Positions 35,164 through 44,191 of a stretch of DNA of 64,000 nt are shown here, piece by piece (the first letter of the stretch is position 1; each line of letters opens with the position of its first letter). Source of the DNA: Pseudanabaena biceps (GTDB taxonomy: Bacteria; Cyanobacteriota; Cyanobacteriia; Pseudanabaenales; Pseudanabaenaceae); assembly GCA_013361095.1 (NCBI GenBank), contig JAATWA010000005.1, forward strand, positions 62,001 to 126,000, given 5' to 3'. Position numbers and translations under genes: made by a program. The notes under the pieces are model-generated. The model had not been told where the DNA came from. It ran no database searches and saw only the letters and a list, made by a program, of their open reading frames with translations.

Positions 35164-36152
35164 ACGTCAGTTCGGGTTAAGCAGAAAGCTTGAGATTAGA
35201 ATCAAAGTTTAAAGAAGGATTTTTAGGTTGATGGCAGTAAGCAATCAGCCCAGCAAGGACATTGACCATAAAATTAACAGGGGAACGATGCCGAGAATGC
35301 TCAATCTGAGAGATATTTTTTAACTGGTCAATCACAGTTTCGACGATGGCACGTTTGCGGAGTAAAAGGCGATCACTCAGGGACATTAAGCGATTCTTCA
35401 TATTAGATTTGAACTTGGTAATCAATTGCACACCAAAAGATTCGAGTAAAGACTTAGCCAAAGGAGCAGATATATAGCCTTTATCAGCAAATACTTTGCC
35501 AACAAGATTTTGAAGCAGTTGTGGCACAGGTTTACGGTCATCAGTATTACCCGACGTGACAGTAATATTTAGCAGTTCACCACAGTCATTGACCACTAAA
35601 TGCAACTTGAACCCAAAGAACCAATCGACTGAAGTTTTCCCCCTTGCCGCCATATCTTCAAAGACTTGATGTTGAGCAATGCGCCGATTATGGCAAACTT
35701 TTAGGCTTGTAGAATCTAGAAAGGAAATGCCTGTACATTTGCCAAAACAACTGTGTAAGTACCCACACAAAGGCAAAAGCGTTGATGGCATCCACTCCAC
35801 AAACCTCTGATAACTCACTAATTTAGGAAAGTATGGCAGCCAATATTTACTTACTTGCTTGAAGTAATAAGCCTTGAAGTTACGATACTGAGATTGATGA
35901 AAACTGATGATTATGGTCATAATTTCACTTAGGCATAATTGTTTTGACCGTTGACGGTGGCGTACTCCACTTCCCAGCAGCTTCTGCTCATAGGCTTCTT
36001 CATGTTTTTTGCAAAAATCATCGACAGAACAAAATAATTCTTCTAAGCTGGTCATTGGACTGGCAGGTTGCTTAATGTTTGGATACTTTTAGCTTACCTT
36101 CTTAGTCTTTTTTTCTAAACCAACGCCAGTTCCGCTTAACCCGAACTGACGT
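35164..36152. mobile_element. IS982-family element
   Basis: 989 bp with perfect 19-bp inverted ends (ACGTCAGTTCGGGTTAAGC) and an 8-bp target duplication TATCTCTA at 35156-35163 and 36153-36160. It is inserted in the RDR-like gene. Perfect ends and duplication indicate a recent insertion. Confidence 0.93.
35177..36055 (-). CDS. IS982-family transposase
   Basis: 292 residues, full length for the family. The N-terminal part includes KQLCLSEIMTIIISFHQSQYRNFKAYY, typical of IS982. The catalytic region has Asp in FLDSTSLKVCHNRR, FGFKLHLVVND, Asp in KVFADKGYIS and Glu in RAIVETVIDQLKN, completing the DDE set, and RHRSPVNFMVN follows. No stop or frameshift is seen, so the element is probably active. 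It faces opposite to the gene it interrupts. Confidence 0.93.
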   Translation of the reverse strand: MTSLEELFCSVDDFCKKHEEAYEQKLLGSGVRHRQRSKQLCLSEIMTIIISFHQSQYRNFKAYYFKQVSKYWLPYFPKLVSYQRFVEWMPSTLLPLCGYLHSCFGKCTGISFLDSTSLKVCHNRRIAQHQVFEDMAARGKTSVDWFFGFKLHLVVNDCGELLNITVTSGNTDDRKPVPQLLQNLVGKVFADKGYISAPLAKSLLESFGVQLITKFKSNMKNRLMSLSDRLLLRKRAIVETVIDQLKNISQIEHSRHRSPVNFMVNVLAGLIAYCHQPKNPSLNFDSNLKLSA

Positions 36153-37263
36153 TATCTCTATGAAGGACAGGCTGTAAAAGCAAGCCTAGTTGAGATGACA
36201 TGGAAGAATCTCGCCGCGATGGGAGTGCGATACGATCCTCAGAGAGATCGAGAAGCGCTTACCTCATCTGCCACAGCTCCTCAGAGTAGTACTCAGGCTA
36301 CCCCACAAGAGGAGTTCAAGGACAAAGAGATTGTTGAAACATCCGAACAATCAGTAAAAATCACAGGAAAAACCATCAAGATGGTTTTTCCCCTAAAGAT
36401 GCATGGAGAAGTGAACTCATTGCCAGTCGATACCTGTATTGAAGCAATGCGCGGACATGGCAGATGTCACACGACGCGGAGATATGAACCCTATGCTGCC
36501 TATGGATTTAAAGAAGGCGACATAGCGATCGCAATCGCAGGAGAGCAGAAAGTCGCCTTTAAAGTGGGTAAACAGTACAAAATCACCCCAGAAATGCTAA
36601 AAGACGTTACCTATCAACAGCAATGGTCACAGATGGAAAAACATAGCGCCAAGGAACTGACGACATTCCAAGGACATAGCAACACATGGGGAATGCACTT
36701 TCAGCCCTTGGGAGATTATGTAGATGGGAAAATCGTGCCATTCCCGACAGAACCAATCAAAGCCGATAACACCATTGTTGCGGATATTCAGCAACTAATG
36801 GAATGGAGTCGAACCGCCGAATATTTGGGCAAGAGTGAGAAATATATAGACCGTATTCAAGACCTCATCGCAGGTGAAAGCATCACCGAAAAAGCACAGC
36901 AAGCAATGCACAAGGATCATCAGTCATTGAGCCAGCACGTCGCTTCACAATGGCGAGAAATCTTAGCAATCAAAAGCGACTATGTAGAATCACAGGATGG
37001 CAACCTCGTATTTGAGCGCAAAGGTAACGAAGGTAAATACCGAGCCACATGGGAACAAACCACAGATACACTGACATTGGACACTAAAGTCGTAAATCAA
37101 GATAAATTCCAATATTCACCACTGTTGGTACAGCAAGGATTAGAGATCACCCACAGCCAAGTAACAGTGAGAGATGCAAAAAACTGCGATCGCGCCCTAC
37201 AGTTAATATCTGAAAATCAAAATGGTAAGCAGGAACAAAGATAGGGAAGCAGTTTTAATGAGA

Positions 37264-37578
37264 TTAGCCAGCAGAAAGCACTCTTAAGGGTTGAATAGTT
37301 TTGAGGTCATGATTTTCAGATAGCTGAGCATGATAAAGATCCCAAGACTGTTGAAGATTCATCCAGAAATCAGCCGAAGTGGAAAAGAACCTAGCCAAAC
37401 GTAAAGCCGTACTAGGAGTAATACCACGACGACGATTGACAATCTCATTCACCCGTTGATAGGGAACGTGAATTGCACTAGCAAGGTCGCGCTGGGATAA
37501 ATTAAGCGGTAGCAGAAACTCCTCTAGCAACATTTCGCCAGGATGCGTAGGAGTGCGATGGGTTGGGATTCTTGACAT
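37264..37578 (-). CDS. higA: HigA-type antitoxin (XRE helix-turn-helix)
   Basis: 104 residues. The start HPGEMLLEEFLLPLNLSQRDLASAIHVPYQRVNEIVNRRRGIT is the HigA/VapI antidote pattern with an XRE-type helix-turn-helix. The later segment TALRLARFFSTSADFWMNLQ is also conserved in that family. It would neutralise HigB and repress the pair. The gene follows higB by 27 bases on the same strand, the toxin-first order typical of higBA. Such modules stabilise plasmids. It lies just beyond the end of the broken polymerase gene, convergent to it. Confidence 0.92.
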   Translation of the reverse strand: MSRIPTHRTPTHPGEMLLEEFLLPLNLSQRDLASAIHVPYQRVNEIVNRRRGITPSTALRLARFFSTSADFWMNLQQSWDLYHAQLSENHDLKTIQPLRVLSAG

Positions 37579-37605
37579 ATTTATTACCTTTTTATTACCT
37601 TAACT

Positions 37606-37899
37606 TTAGTGATAATCGACAATTTCCACCTGAGAAGCTCCAGCATCAGACCAAACAAAACAAATACGATACTGGTCATTAATCCGAATACTATGTTGAC
37701 CAAGCCGATCGCCAGCCAGAGATTCTAGGCGATTATTGGGAGGAGCGCGGAGGTCATCGAGGATAGCCGCCGCATTGATTTGGTCAAGTTTACGAACAGC
37801 AACGCGATTAATTGAAGCAGGACAGATTTTTCTAGCTTGCTTAGTATTTTTCCCATTAAAGACATCTTCAGTGCCTTGGTTCAGAAAAGAAAGAATCAT
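37606..37899 (-). CDS. higB: HigB-type toxin (RelE superfamily)
   Basis: 97 residues. The C-terminal NRLESLAGDRLGQHSIRINDQYRICFVW is the usual HigB/RelE core, with the basic and aromatic residues that cleave mRNA on the ribosome. VEIVDYH closes the fold. The N-terminus MILSFLNQGTEDVFNG matches the family start MI-SF-dk-te-if-G. It would act in the cytoplasm against translation when HigA is lost. The operon start lies in the 112 bases before the divergent gene at 38012. Confidence 0.92.
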   Translation of the reverse strand: MILSFLNQGTEDVFNGKNTKQARKICPASINRVAVRKLDQINAAAILDDLRAPPNNRLESLAGDRLGQHSIRINDQYRICFVWSDAGASQVEIVDYH

Positions 37900-38011
37900 A
37901 AAAGCATAATAACACGGATATCATGCTATCAACTTCATGATTCATGAAAAAGGAGTAAGAGCGCTTACGCTTGAAGTCCGTGACGATTGAAGAATTAGGA
38001 AAAACAATCTT

Positions 38012-38464
38012 ATGGAAGTAGCAATTAATGCATTGACAGGCAGAACACAGGCGCAAGTATTCAGATCGAAATCACGCTGTCTGAAGACGAACAAACAGCT
38101 AATCGACCTAGCCAAATCGATGAATGCAAAAGTCACCGATTTAACAGACGGCACAAAACTATTGACCTTTCGAGATGGCACCAAGCGGACAGTCCAGAGC
38201 CAAGACTCGACATTGGACGCAGTGAGAGAAAGCGTCCAAGAACTAGGTGAATATCTCAACAAACATCCCGACCAAATATCGAATATTGTCTCAGGAGTAA
38301 TGGAGATACTGACCGCTGCCGAGTATTTCGCTCAAGCAGCCATGAACGTATACACCACAGACCCACAACACTGCCGCGAAGTTGCGACCAGACATCTGGA
38401 AACCCTGTCCGAAGACTATCCCCAAATCTTCTCTAAAAAAAACGCCGCAAGAGCAGTGAACTAA
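38012..38464 (+). CDS. Uncharacterised protein
   Basis: 150 residues, no membrane segment and no domain I recognise. The middle has LTDGTKLLTFRDGTKRTV, a likely beta hairpin, followed by mostly helical sequence (AVRESVQELGEYLN, VMEILTAAEYFAQAAMNVYT). AGGA lies about 13 bases before the ATG, so the ribosome site is weak. It sits between HigBA and a small membrane protein in a plasmid-like region. Function unknown. Confidence 0.6.
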   Translation: MEVAINALTGRTQAQVFRSKSRCLKTNKQLIDLAKSMNAKVTDLTDGTKLLTFRDGTKRTVQSQDSTLDAVRESVQELGEYLNKHPDQISNIVSGVMEILTAAEYFAQAAMNVYTTDPQHCREVATRHLETLSEDYPQIFSKKNAARAVN

Positions 38465-38566
38465 AAATCAGTCTAGCGATCGCGCTCAAATTCGATTGGA
38501 ATAGCAAAGATCGCTAGAAACATCCCCCAGCAACATTGAACAGCATTAACCCCTATCAGGAAACCC

Positions 38567-38974
38567 ATGAAAACTCAATCATTAATCGAGATCGCAACCG
38601 AAGCGATCGTAACAATCAGCCTCATCGCATTACTGGGATTATTGACTGCACTAACCTATGCCCTACTTTCGTTTCTAGGGAATGAACCCACCGATCAATC
38701 CCTTCTAACTTCTCAGGGGCAAATACCTGAAGCCACAGTCAGGAATCTAACAGCCACGAACCCATTGCTACCAGATGCAACAGAAGCTTTGCCATCGGCA
38801 AAAGTAGCACCAAACCTGAAAGCTGAAGCAAAGACTGAAATTATTGCCGAAGTCGCTACCAAGCCACTCACGAAAATGACAGTCCAAGAACTAAGACCTT
38901 TAGCAAAAGAGCGTAAAATTCCTAACTGGCGAAAACTGAAGAAGAAAGAATTGATCTTCTACCTAACCGCCTAG
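38567..38974 (+). CDS. Small membrane protein with SAP/HeH-like C-terminus
   Basis: 135 residues. One strong membrane helix near residues 10-35 (IVTISLIALLGLLTALTYALL) is followed by a low-complexity linker. The end, MTVQELRPLAKERKIPNWRK and KKKELIFYL, looks like a helix-extension-helix (SAP/Rho-N) nucleic-acid-binding motif. A membrane-tethered DNA-binding protein could anchor or segregate plasmid DNA, but this is inference. The stop codon lies one base before the TA that flanks an IS630-type element. Confidence 0.6.
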   Translation: MKTQSLIEIATEAIVTISLIALLGLLTALTYALLSFLGNEPTDQSLLTSQGQIPEATVRNLTATNPLLPDATEALPSAKVAPNLKAEAKTEIIAEVATKPLTKMTVQELRPLAKERKIPNWRKLKKKELIFYLTA

Positions 38975-38976
38975 TA

Positions 38977-40264
38977 CAAGGCGGCTAAAGTGAAGAAACA
39001 TACTTTTAGACGGCTAAAGCCTTACCTTTATAAGTCCATTTAAAAGGCTTAGCCATAGTACGGTTGAAGTAGTCAATAAATAAGATAATGCGAGACTTCA
39101 AATCGGCTTGAGAGATAAAGTTACCGCGTCTGAGTAACTTACGCATCAAGATTCCAAACCAAATCTCAATCTGATTAAGCCAAGAACAATGCTTGGGAGT
39201 AAAATAAAAAACAATACGATGATTTTTATCGGTTAAGAAATCAGTCCTTGTCTGCATGGACTTGAGGATGCCGCACTTACCTTTGACACCTAAATCAATC
39301 TCCAATCTTTCGACTTGTGCAACATAGCGAACGAGGGATTCCGATTGATGAGTGTTGAGACAATCCATAACTAAATGCCATTTGTTAGCATCAGGATTAG
39401 TGGCTATAGTTTGTTGGACATGAGTAAGATAGGCAACTTCAGTACGTGTATCGCCCACAGAAGCCTTGATGACTAAACCCGTGGCGACATCAAAACTGGC
39501 GATTAAGGTTTGAGTACCATGTCGAATATATTCAAACTCGCGACGGTGAATCTTACTAGGTTCTAAGGGCTTATCAGGATATTTGCGCTCAAGGGCTTGG
39601 ATACCCGTCATTTCATCAAGACTAATAGTTTGTTCACCTAAGGCAGCTCGCTCTATTGCATTTAAGTAATTGTCAGTAATGGCTGTTACTTTTTGTTCAA
39701 ACAATGGGTCAGGCGCTGGATTCAGTCAGTAACCTGATTGATGCGGTTTGATATCTGCTTCGGCAAGTAAGCGTCCAACGTGCCTCGGTGATATCGTGGT
39801 CACAATCCCGCGTTGAATCATTTCATCGGCGAGTTCGCGACTTGTCCATTGGCTGATTGGGCGACCACTCTCCTCTGGACTTTCACAGGCGATTGCAAAT
39901 AAGTGCATGATTTGCTCAAGCTCGAATGTCGGTGGTGTACCCGAACGCTCGGCATCTTTCAAACAATCCAACACGCCTATGTCTTTTTCCCGTCCCCACA
40001 CCCATCGGTCTCGCCACAATCGGGCACTTTTGCGGCTGATATCTAATTCCCGCGCTATCATTGCTTGACTGTATCCTTGAGAGGCTAAAACAACAATCTT
40101 TGCTCGTTGGGCTATTTGCTGCGGTGTACTGTGTCGATTGATTATCTGTTCCAATTCTTCTTGTTCCAACTCTTCTAAATGCAATGCTTTTGCAGATCCC
40201 GTAAACACTAATTTTTGACCGTTATTTCATTTCTTCTTATAGTATCTTCACTTTAGCCGCCTTG
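38977..40264. mobile_element. IS630-type element, distinct from copies 1 and 2
   Basis: 1288 bp flanked by TA on both sides (38975-38976, 40265-40266). The ends are perfect inverted repeats of about 20 bp beginning CAAGGCGGCTAAAGTGAAG. It joins the end of the small membrane gene to a truncated stress-protein gene, so DNA next to it has probably been lost. Confidence 0.9.
39006..40208 (-). pseudogene. IS630-type transposase with one in-frame stop
   Basis: Two parts in the same frame, 39726-40208 and 39006-39725, are separated only by a TGA at 39726-39728. The sequence reads HQSGY, stop, LNPAPDP, where related transposases have Trp, so TGG probably mutated to TGA. The first part holds a helix-turn-helix (QAMIARELDISRKSARLWRDR). 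The second holds the DDE domain with Asp in LIASFDVATG, Asp in LVMDCLNTHQ and Glu in WLNQIEIWFG. It is probably inactive unless the stop is read through. Confidence 0.88.
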
Positions 40265-40266
40265 TA

Positions 40267-40472
40267 CTAGTGTGATCGCGGGCAAACTGTTTCTGAGACT
40301 GCACGACTGGCTCTAGTAAACCTCCAATAGTTGGGTCTGTTGAATTAAGATGCTCGACAACTACTGAAACTTTGTTCATTGGAAATTTAGTCTCTCTGAG
40401 TTGCGCGATCGCTGACTCAACACTTGGGCGATCGGGAAATATACCGATCGCATTTTTATGTTTTAACGCCAT
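40267..40472 (-). pseudogene. General stress protein (YflT/DUF1269-like), 3' end lost to IS
   Basis: From ATG 40472, preceded by AGGAA, the product begins MALKHKNAIGIFPDR and continues SVESAIAQLRETKFPMNKVSVV, the start of cyanobacterial stress proteins of the YflT (17M) type. After about 65 residues it enters the inverted end of the IS630-type element. The missing 3' part is not found on the other side, where a different gene ends. It was probably part of the stress-gene row to the right. Confidence 0.7.
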
Positions 40473-40588
40473 TCTAAATTTCCTTAATTTAAATTGGTTT
40501 ACAGCGCTTTGTACTGACATGAACTCCAGAGAAAAGTTTAAAAGTGCCGCAAAGTAGCACTTTTAAACTTTTCTCTGAACTTAAATTC

Positions 40589-40891
40589 TCAATGCGTGGT
40601 AATATCCCATCCAGTTAGTTCGTCAATCGAGAAAATTTGACCTACAGTAATCGCTTGTGTTCCTTTCTCTCTCATATGCTCAACCTGCTCATTTCCGCGA
40701 TCGTTTACCTCAGTAATTCTAAAAACTACTTTATCGGCATTTTCGATTACTACTCCTTCAAAAGAGATGTTGGTGGTCAATTTCCCAATGGGATCGGGAT
40801 GATCGGGAGATTGAGGGAATTCAGATCCTTTACTGATCCTGCCAACAATTTTCCCATCTAACTCAAATTTGTTTTGTGTACTGCTTGTCAT
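40589..40891 (-). CDS. Uncharacterised small protein
   Basis: 100 residues, polar, no membrane segment. Predicted mostly beta structure (TTNISFEGVVIENADKVVFRITEVND) with a short C-terminus ending FSIDELTGWDITTH. The family is not recognised. It is in the middle of a minus-strand row of stress-related genes and starts 32 bases after the next small membrane gene ends, so co-expression is likely. Function unknown. Confidence 0.6.
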   Translation of the reverse strand: MTSSTQNKFELDGKIVGRISKGSEFPQSPDHPDPIGKLTTNISFEGVVIENADKVVFRITEVNDRGNEQVEHMREKGTQAITVGQIFSIDELTGWDITTH

Positions 40892-40923
40892 GGTTTTTCC
40901 GAAGTTTATATAAAGATAAGAAT

Positions 40924-41073
40924 TTAGATACTTCTGCCTACAAATAGGTTGTAGACAATCCCAATCACAGCTAAAACCAAGAGAATGTGGATTAACCCAC
41001 CACCAATGTTAATAGAGAATCCTAATATCCAGAGGATAATAAGAACACCAATACCAGCCCAGATTAGATTCAT
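40924..41073 (-). CDS. Small two-helix membrane protein (lmo0937/DUF5670-like)
   Basis: 49 residues, starting MNLIWAGIGVLIILWILGFS and ending VYNLFVGRSI, with GGAG seven bases before the ATG. Two hydrophobic helices are separated by INIGGGLIH. This pattern matches the lmo0937/DUF5670 group of tiny membrane proteins, which often lie beside stress genes. It probably sits in the inner membrane. Its biochemical role is unknown. Confidence 0.8.
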   Translation of the reverse strand: MNLIWAGIGVLIILWILGFSINIGGGLIHILLVLAVIGIVYNLFVGRSI

Positions 41074-41134
41074 AACGATCTCCTTTTATATTTAAGATTA
41101 AGTAATTTACAAATGGACAGAGATAGCTCTCGAT

Positions 41135-41425
41135 CTATAGAGCGTCAATTTTTTTAGCTAGCTCAATATCTAGATTGCTAATTCCATCTACATCATGGGT
41201 AGTTAGATCGATTACTACGCGATTGTAGACATTAAAAAATTCAGGGTGATGTTCCATCTTATCGGCAGCAAATGCGACCTTAGTCATAAAGGTAAAAGCG
41301 GCAACAAAGCTATCAAACTTGAAAGCTCGATTTAACTTTCCATCAACGACTTTCTACTCAGGTAGTTTTGCGATCGCAGTTGTAATCTCTTTGTCTGTCA
41401 ATTTTGCTTTAGGCCTCAAAAACAC
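41135..41425 (-). pseudogene. Pterin-4a-carbinolamine dehydratase-like gene with nonsense mutation
   Basis: The frame reads KLTDKEITTAIAKLPE, stop, KVVDGKLNRAFKFDSF, then FMTKVAFAADKMEHHPEFFNVYNRVVIDLTTHD. The second part holds the EHHPE and NVYNRV catalytic segments of the PCD/DCoH family. The stop (TAG) stands where this family has Trp, so TGG probably mutated. No ATG is present. GTG at 41425 is the best start. It would recycle tetrahydrobiopterin or have a regulatory role. Re-initiation after the stop is possible but has no clear ribosome site. Confidence 0.85.
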
Positions 41426-41515
41426 TTAGGGAATCAGTTGATAGAGCTACTGTGACATGCGATCGATTGATTTTCTGAATGAATTGATTGAATAAGATAC
41501 AAACCTTCATCCAAA

Positions 41516-41558
41516 GGAATCAGGCTTGGCGGTGCTTCGAGCCGCCAAGCCTGATTCC
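41516..41558. terminator. 17-bp perfect hairpin
   Basis: Bases 41516-41532 pair with 41542-41558 around TGCTTCGAG. The stem overlaps the stop of the reductase gene to the right and probably ends its transcript. Confidence 0.7.
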
Positions 41559-42562
41559 TAATCTAACTTCACTACCATCTTGCCAATATTTTTGCCTGAA
41601 AAGAGTCCGATGAATGCGCTTACCGCTTGCTCAATGCCTACCACTACGGTTTCTTTGTTCTTCAGTTTGCCATCTCGGAAATAGCTACCCACTTCTTGTT
41701 CAAATTTTTCCTGACGATCAAGGAAGTCACTGACAATTAGCCCTTTCATGGTCAATCGCTTAGTAGTCATGTTAAAGAGATTAGATGGTCCTACCTGTGG
41801 ACTTTCTTCGTTGTAGCTAGAAATGCCACCACAAGCGATGATCCTGCCATGGATGCGTAACGTGGAGAGGGCAGCTTCCAAAGTTTCACCTCCGACATTA
41901 TCGAAATAGACATCAATGCCATCGGGAACTTCACGGCTTAATTGTTCGAGGATCGGAGCGGTTTTATAATTCAATGCTAGATCATAGCCACATTCTTCCT
42001 GTAAAAATTTGACCTTTTCCTCAGAGCCTGCTGCTCCAACCACCCGACATCCACGCAATTTGGCAAGTTGTCCAGCCACACTGCCCACTGCGCCTGCTGC
42101 TCCCGAAATGAAAATCACGTCACCAGCTTTGACTTCTACTAAATTCAATCCAGCCCAAGCGGTCATACCCGTCATACCCAGTGCGCCAAGATAAACTGAA
42201 AGGGGTTGAATGTCTGGACTGACCAGATGCAACGCTTTCGGTGCAGCGATAAAGTATTCTCGCCAGCCAAAACTGGAAACAACGACATCTCCCTGCTTAA
42301 ATTCCTTAGCGCGAGACTCGATCACTTCTCCGACTGCGCCGCCATCGAGGGGTTTGCCTAGCGCGAATGGCGGAACATAGGATTTCCTGTCGCTCATGCG
42401 ACCACGCATATAGGGATCGACTGACATATAAAGATTACGAACCAGCACTTGTTGATCTTGAAGTGGTTCTAATTTAGTTTGCGCGATCGCAAAGTTCGCT
42501 GCGGTTGGCATCCCGTTAGGACGAGAAACTAATTGAATTTCGCGGCTCATGATATCTGTCAT
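41558..42562 (-). CDS. NADP-dependent oxidoreductase (MDR, curcumin/alkenal reductase type)
   Basis: 334 residues. VDPYMRGRMSD near residue 50 and the nucleotide loop SGAAGAVGSVAGQLAKL are hallmarks of zinc-independent medium-chain reductases such as leukotriene B4 dehydrogenase, CurA and 2-alkenal reductases. ALNYKTAPILEQL and DVYFDNVGGETLEAAL follow as expected. It would reduce alpha,beta-unsaturated carbonyls with NADPH, protecting the cell from reactive aldehydes. AGGAAA precedes the start. The neighbours (alcohol dehydrogenase, DJ-1-like, cupin) fit a carbonyl-stress row. Confidence 0.9.
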   Translation of the reverse strand: MTDIMSREIQLVSRPNGMPTAANFAIAQTKLEPLQDQQVLVRNLYMSVDPYMRGRMSDRKSYVPPFALGKPLDGGAVGEVIESRAKEFKQGDVVVSSFGWREYFIAAPKALHLVSPDIQPLSVYLGALGMTGMTAWAGLNLVEVKAGDVIFISGAAGAVGSVAGQLAKLRGCRVVGAAGSEEKVKFLQEECGYDLALNYKTAPILEQLSREVPDGIDVYFDNVGGETLEAALSTLRIHGRIIACGGISSYNEESPQVGPSNLFNMTTKRLTMKGLIVSDFLDRQEKFEQEVGSYFRDGKLKNKETVVVGIEQAVSAFIGLFSGKNIGKMVVKLD

Positions 42563-42623
42563 AATTTTTTCCTAATGATTCGTTTAAGCAAGGTTTACAG
42601 AGCTTTGCGCTCAAACCCGAACC

Positions 42624-42672
42624 AAGAATAAATTTGAAAGCGTTGCGAAGCAACGCTTTCAAATTTATTCTT
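42624..42672. terminator. 23-bp perfect hairpin
   Basis: Bases 42624-42646 pair exactly with 42650-42672 around GAA. The pairing extends with gaps to CGAACC/GGTTCG. It overlaps the 3' end of the DUF6335-like gene, so it probably terminates that transcript. Confidence 0.72.
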
Positions 42673-42958
42673 GTGGTTCGTTTGATTGGAAATGGCTATG
42701 ATGTTCATCAGCCGATGCGGGATCTAGTTCCCAGCGATCGCGATCGCGCTTTTGGAGCATTTCTTCAGTAGCAAGGGGTGTGTCATCATCTACTTCAATC
42801 CCTACTGCTTTCGCCATTTCTTCCATGTCATTTTGATTGGGAACTGCGGTGCTACCGCCAACGGCTTCATCACCATTTACTTCTGCTCGATAGGAATCAT
42901 TCTCAGCGTCATCTGCTGAATCTGCACCAGTTAATGAATGCGATTGTGGGTTTGTCAT
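42665..42958 (-). CDS. DUF6335-like protein
   Basis: 97 residues from ATG 42958. A start at 42997 would add 13 unlikely residues. The sequence is acidic and hydrophilic. GDEAVGGSTAVPNQNDMEEM, AVGIEVDDDTPL, TEEMLQKRDRDRWELDPASA are typical of the cyanobacterial DUF6335 family, which has no known function. It is likely a soluble protein of the stress-gene row. The terminator hairpin begins within its last codons. Confidence 0.75.
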   Translation of the reverse strand: MTNPQSHSLTGADSADDAENDSYRAEVNGDEAVGGSTAVPNQNDMEEMAKAVGIEVDDDTPLATEEMLQKRDRDRWELDPASADEHHSHFQSNEPQE

Positions 42959-43032
42959 ATATTTTCTCTTTGAATTTAAGTATTTATTTATTTGCAATTA
43001 AGAATAAAGCTTCAACCTGAACTAAAGATGGT

Positions 43033-44085
43033 TTATGCAGCCTGTTTTAATGAAGCCATATCAATCACGAAGCGATATTTCACGTCGCTTTTGACGAGGC
43101 GATCGTAGGCTTCATTGATGTTTTGGATAGGGATAAGTTCAATATCGGAAGTAACGTTATGCTTACCGCAGAAATCCAACATCTCTTGGGTTTCCTTAAT
43201 GCCGCCAATCAGAGAACCGCTGAGACTGCGCCGACCGAAAATCAGGCTACCTACCGAAAGCAAAAGCGGCTCGGGTGGAACTCCGACTTGAGTGAGGTTG
43301 CCGTCCCGTTTCAATAGCAGGAGGTAAGCGTTGATATCATGCTTTGCAGACACGGTATCGAGAATGAAGTGGAAACTATTTAGATGTTTCTGCATCTCGT
43401 CTTCATTTTTAGAATTGACGACTTCATCTGCGCCGAGCCGTAGCGCATCTTCAACTTTGCTCGGTGAGGTAGTGAAAACCACGACATGTGCACCGAGAGC
43501 TTTCGCCAATTTCACCCCCATATGTCCTAGCCCACCGAGTCCAACAACGCCTACTTTCTGACCCTTGCTTACATTGTGATAGCGTAAGGGCGAATAAGTC
43601 GTAATCCCAGCGCACAGCAATGGAGCAGTTGCCGCAAGATCCAAATTCTCTGGAATTTTTAGTACAAATTCTTTGTTCACAACAATGCTCTCGGAGTATC
43701 CACCGTAGGTGATTCCGCCAGTATGTTTGTCGGGGGAGTTGTAAGTAAAAATCGTACCTTTCTCGCAGAACTGCTCTAGGTTGTCCTTACAGTTAGCACA
43801 GGTACGGCAGGAATCGACCATACAACCTACCCCAACTTTATCGCCTTCCTTAAACTTGTTGACATCTTTGCCAACTTTTATGACTCGACCGACGATTTCG
43901 TGACCAGGAACGCAAGGGTAGGTGGCACTACCCCATTCGCTGCGAACGGTGTGCAAATCGGAGTGACACACGCCGCAATATAGAATTTCGATCTGCACAT
44001 CATGCTCCCCAAGATCGCGACGTTCAAAGCTAAAGGGCGCAAGGGGAGTTGTGGCATTTTGGGCAGCGTAGGCATTCGTTTTCAT
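43033..44085 (-). CDS. Zinc-dependent NAD(P) alcohol dehydrogenase (CAD/YahK type)
   Basis: 350 residues. The catalytic zinc site is formed by C40 (GVCHSDLHTV) and H62/E63 (PGHEIVG). Four structural-zinc cysteines lie in CRTCANCKDNLEQFC. The cofactor loop is GVVGLGGLGHMGVKLAKALGA. The family reduces aldehydes to alcohols with NADPH. The neighbouring alkenal reductase and DJ-1-like gene suggest detoxification of carbonyls. Intact, with an ATG and about 100 bases to the next gene upstream. Confidence 0.92.
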   Translation of the reverse strand: MKTNAYAAQNATTPLAPFSFERRDLGEHDVQIEILYCGVCHSDLHTVRSEWGSATYPCVPGHEIVGRVIKVGKDVNKFKEGDKVGVGCMVDSCRTCANCKDNLEQFCEKGTIFTYNSPDKHTGGITYGGYSESIVVNKEFVLKIPENLDLAATAPLLCAGITTYSPLRYHNVSKGQKVGVVGLGGLGHMGVKLAKALGAHVVVFTTSPSKVEDALRLGADEVVNSKNEDEMQKHLNSFHFILDTVSAKHDINAYLLLLKRDGNLTQVGVPPEPLLLSVGSLIFGRRSLSGSLIGGIKETQEMLDFCGKHNVTSDIELIPIQNINEAYDRLVKSDVKYRFVIDMASLKQAA

Positions 44086-44191
44086 CGTTTTTTTTCCTAA
44101 TAATTTGTTTGGATAAACTTACTTAAATACTTTGACTAAAGCTGCAAACTGAACTCACGGTTTCCGCTACTGGACACTAAAAAAGCTAATT

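Larger units (their letters stand above)
31829..37244 (+). pseudogene. Large RDR/two-barrel RNA polymerase-like gene, broken by two stops and IS982
   Basis: Without the IS982 and one 8-bp duplication, a single frame of 1473 codons runs from ATG 31829 to 37244, broken only by TAA (codon 291) and TAG (codon 498). Motifs in order: FQYR...GVIKG (184-199), like the FQ-R...G-KG stretch of eukaryotic RNA-dependent RNA polymerases; AIYRSPV (about 427-433), like their RSP before the active site; DFDGD (476-480), the DxDGD metal-binding catalytic motif; TGRVAN, like GIIAN; and AVDTPKS (661-667), like the hallmark AVDFPKTG. Order and spacing agree with the double-psi beta-barrel polymerase core. The 800 or so C-terminal residues are unrecognised. 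Homology is judged from motifs alone. Confidence 0.68.

Noticed and set aside
32699..41300. Stop-codon reassignment, because several frames continue across single stops (RDR-like gene, IS630-type transposase, PCD-like gene, IS701-like fragment).
   Set aside because: All three stop codons TAA, TAG and TGA are involved, and many intact genes here end normally with each of them. Ordinary nonsense mutations in decaying genes explain it.
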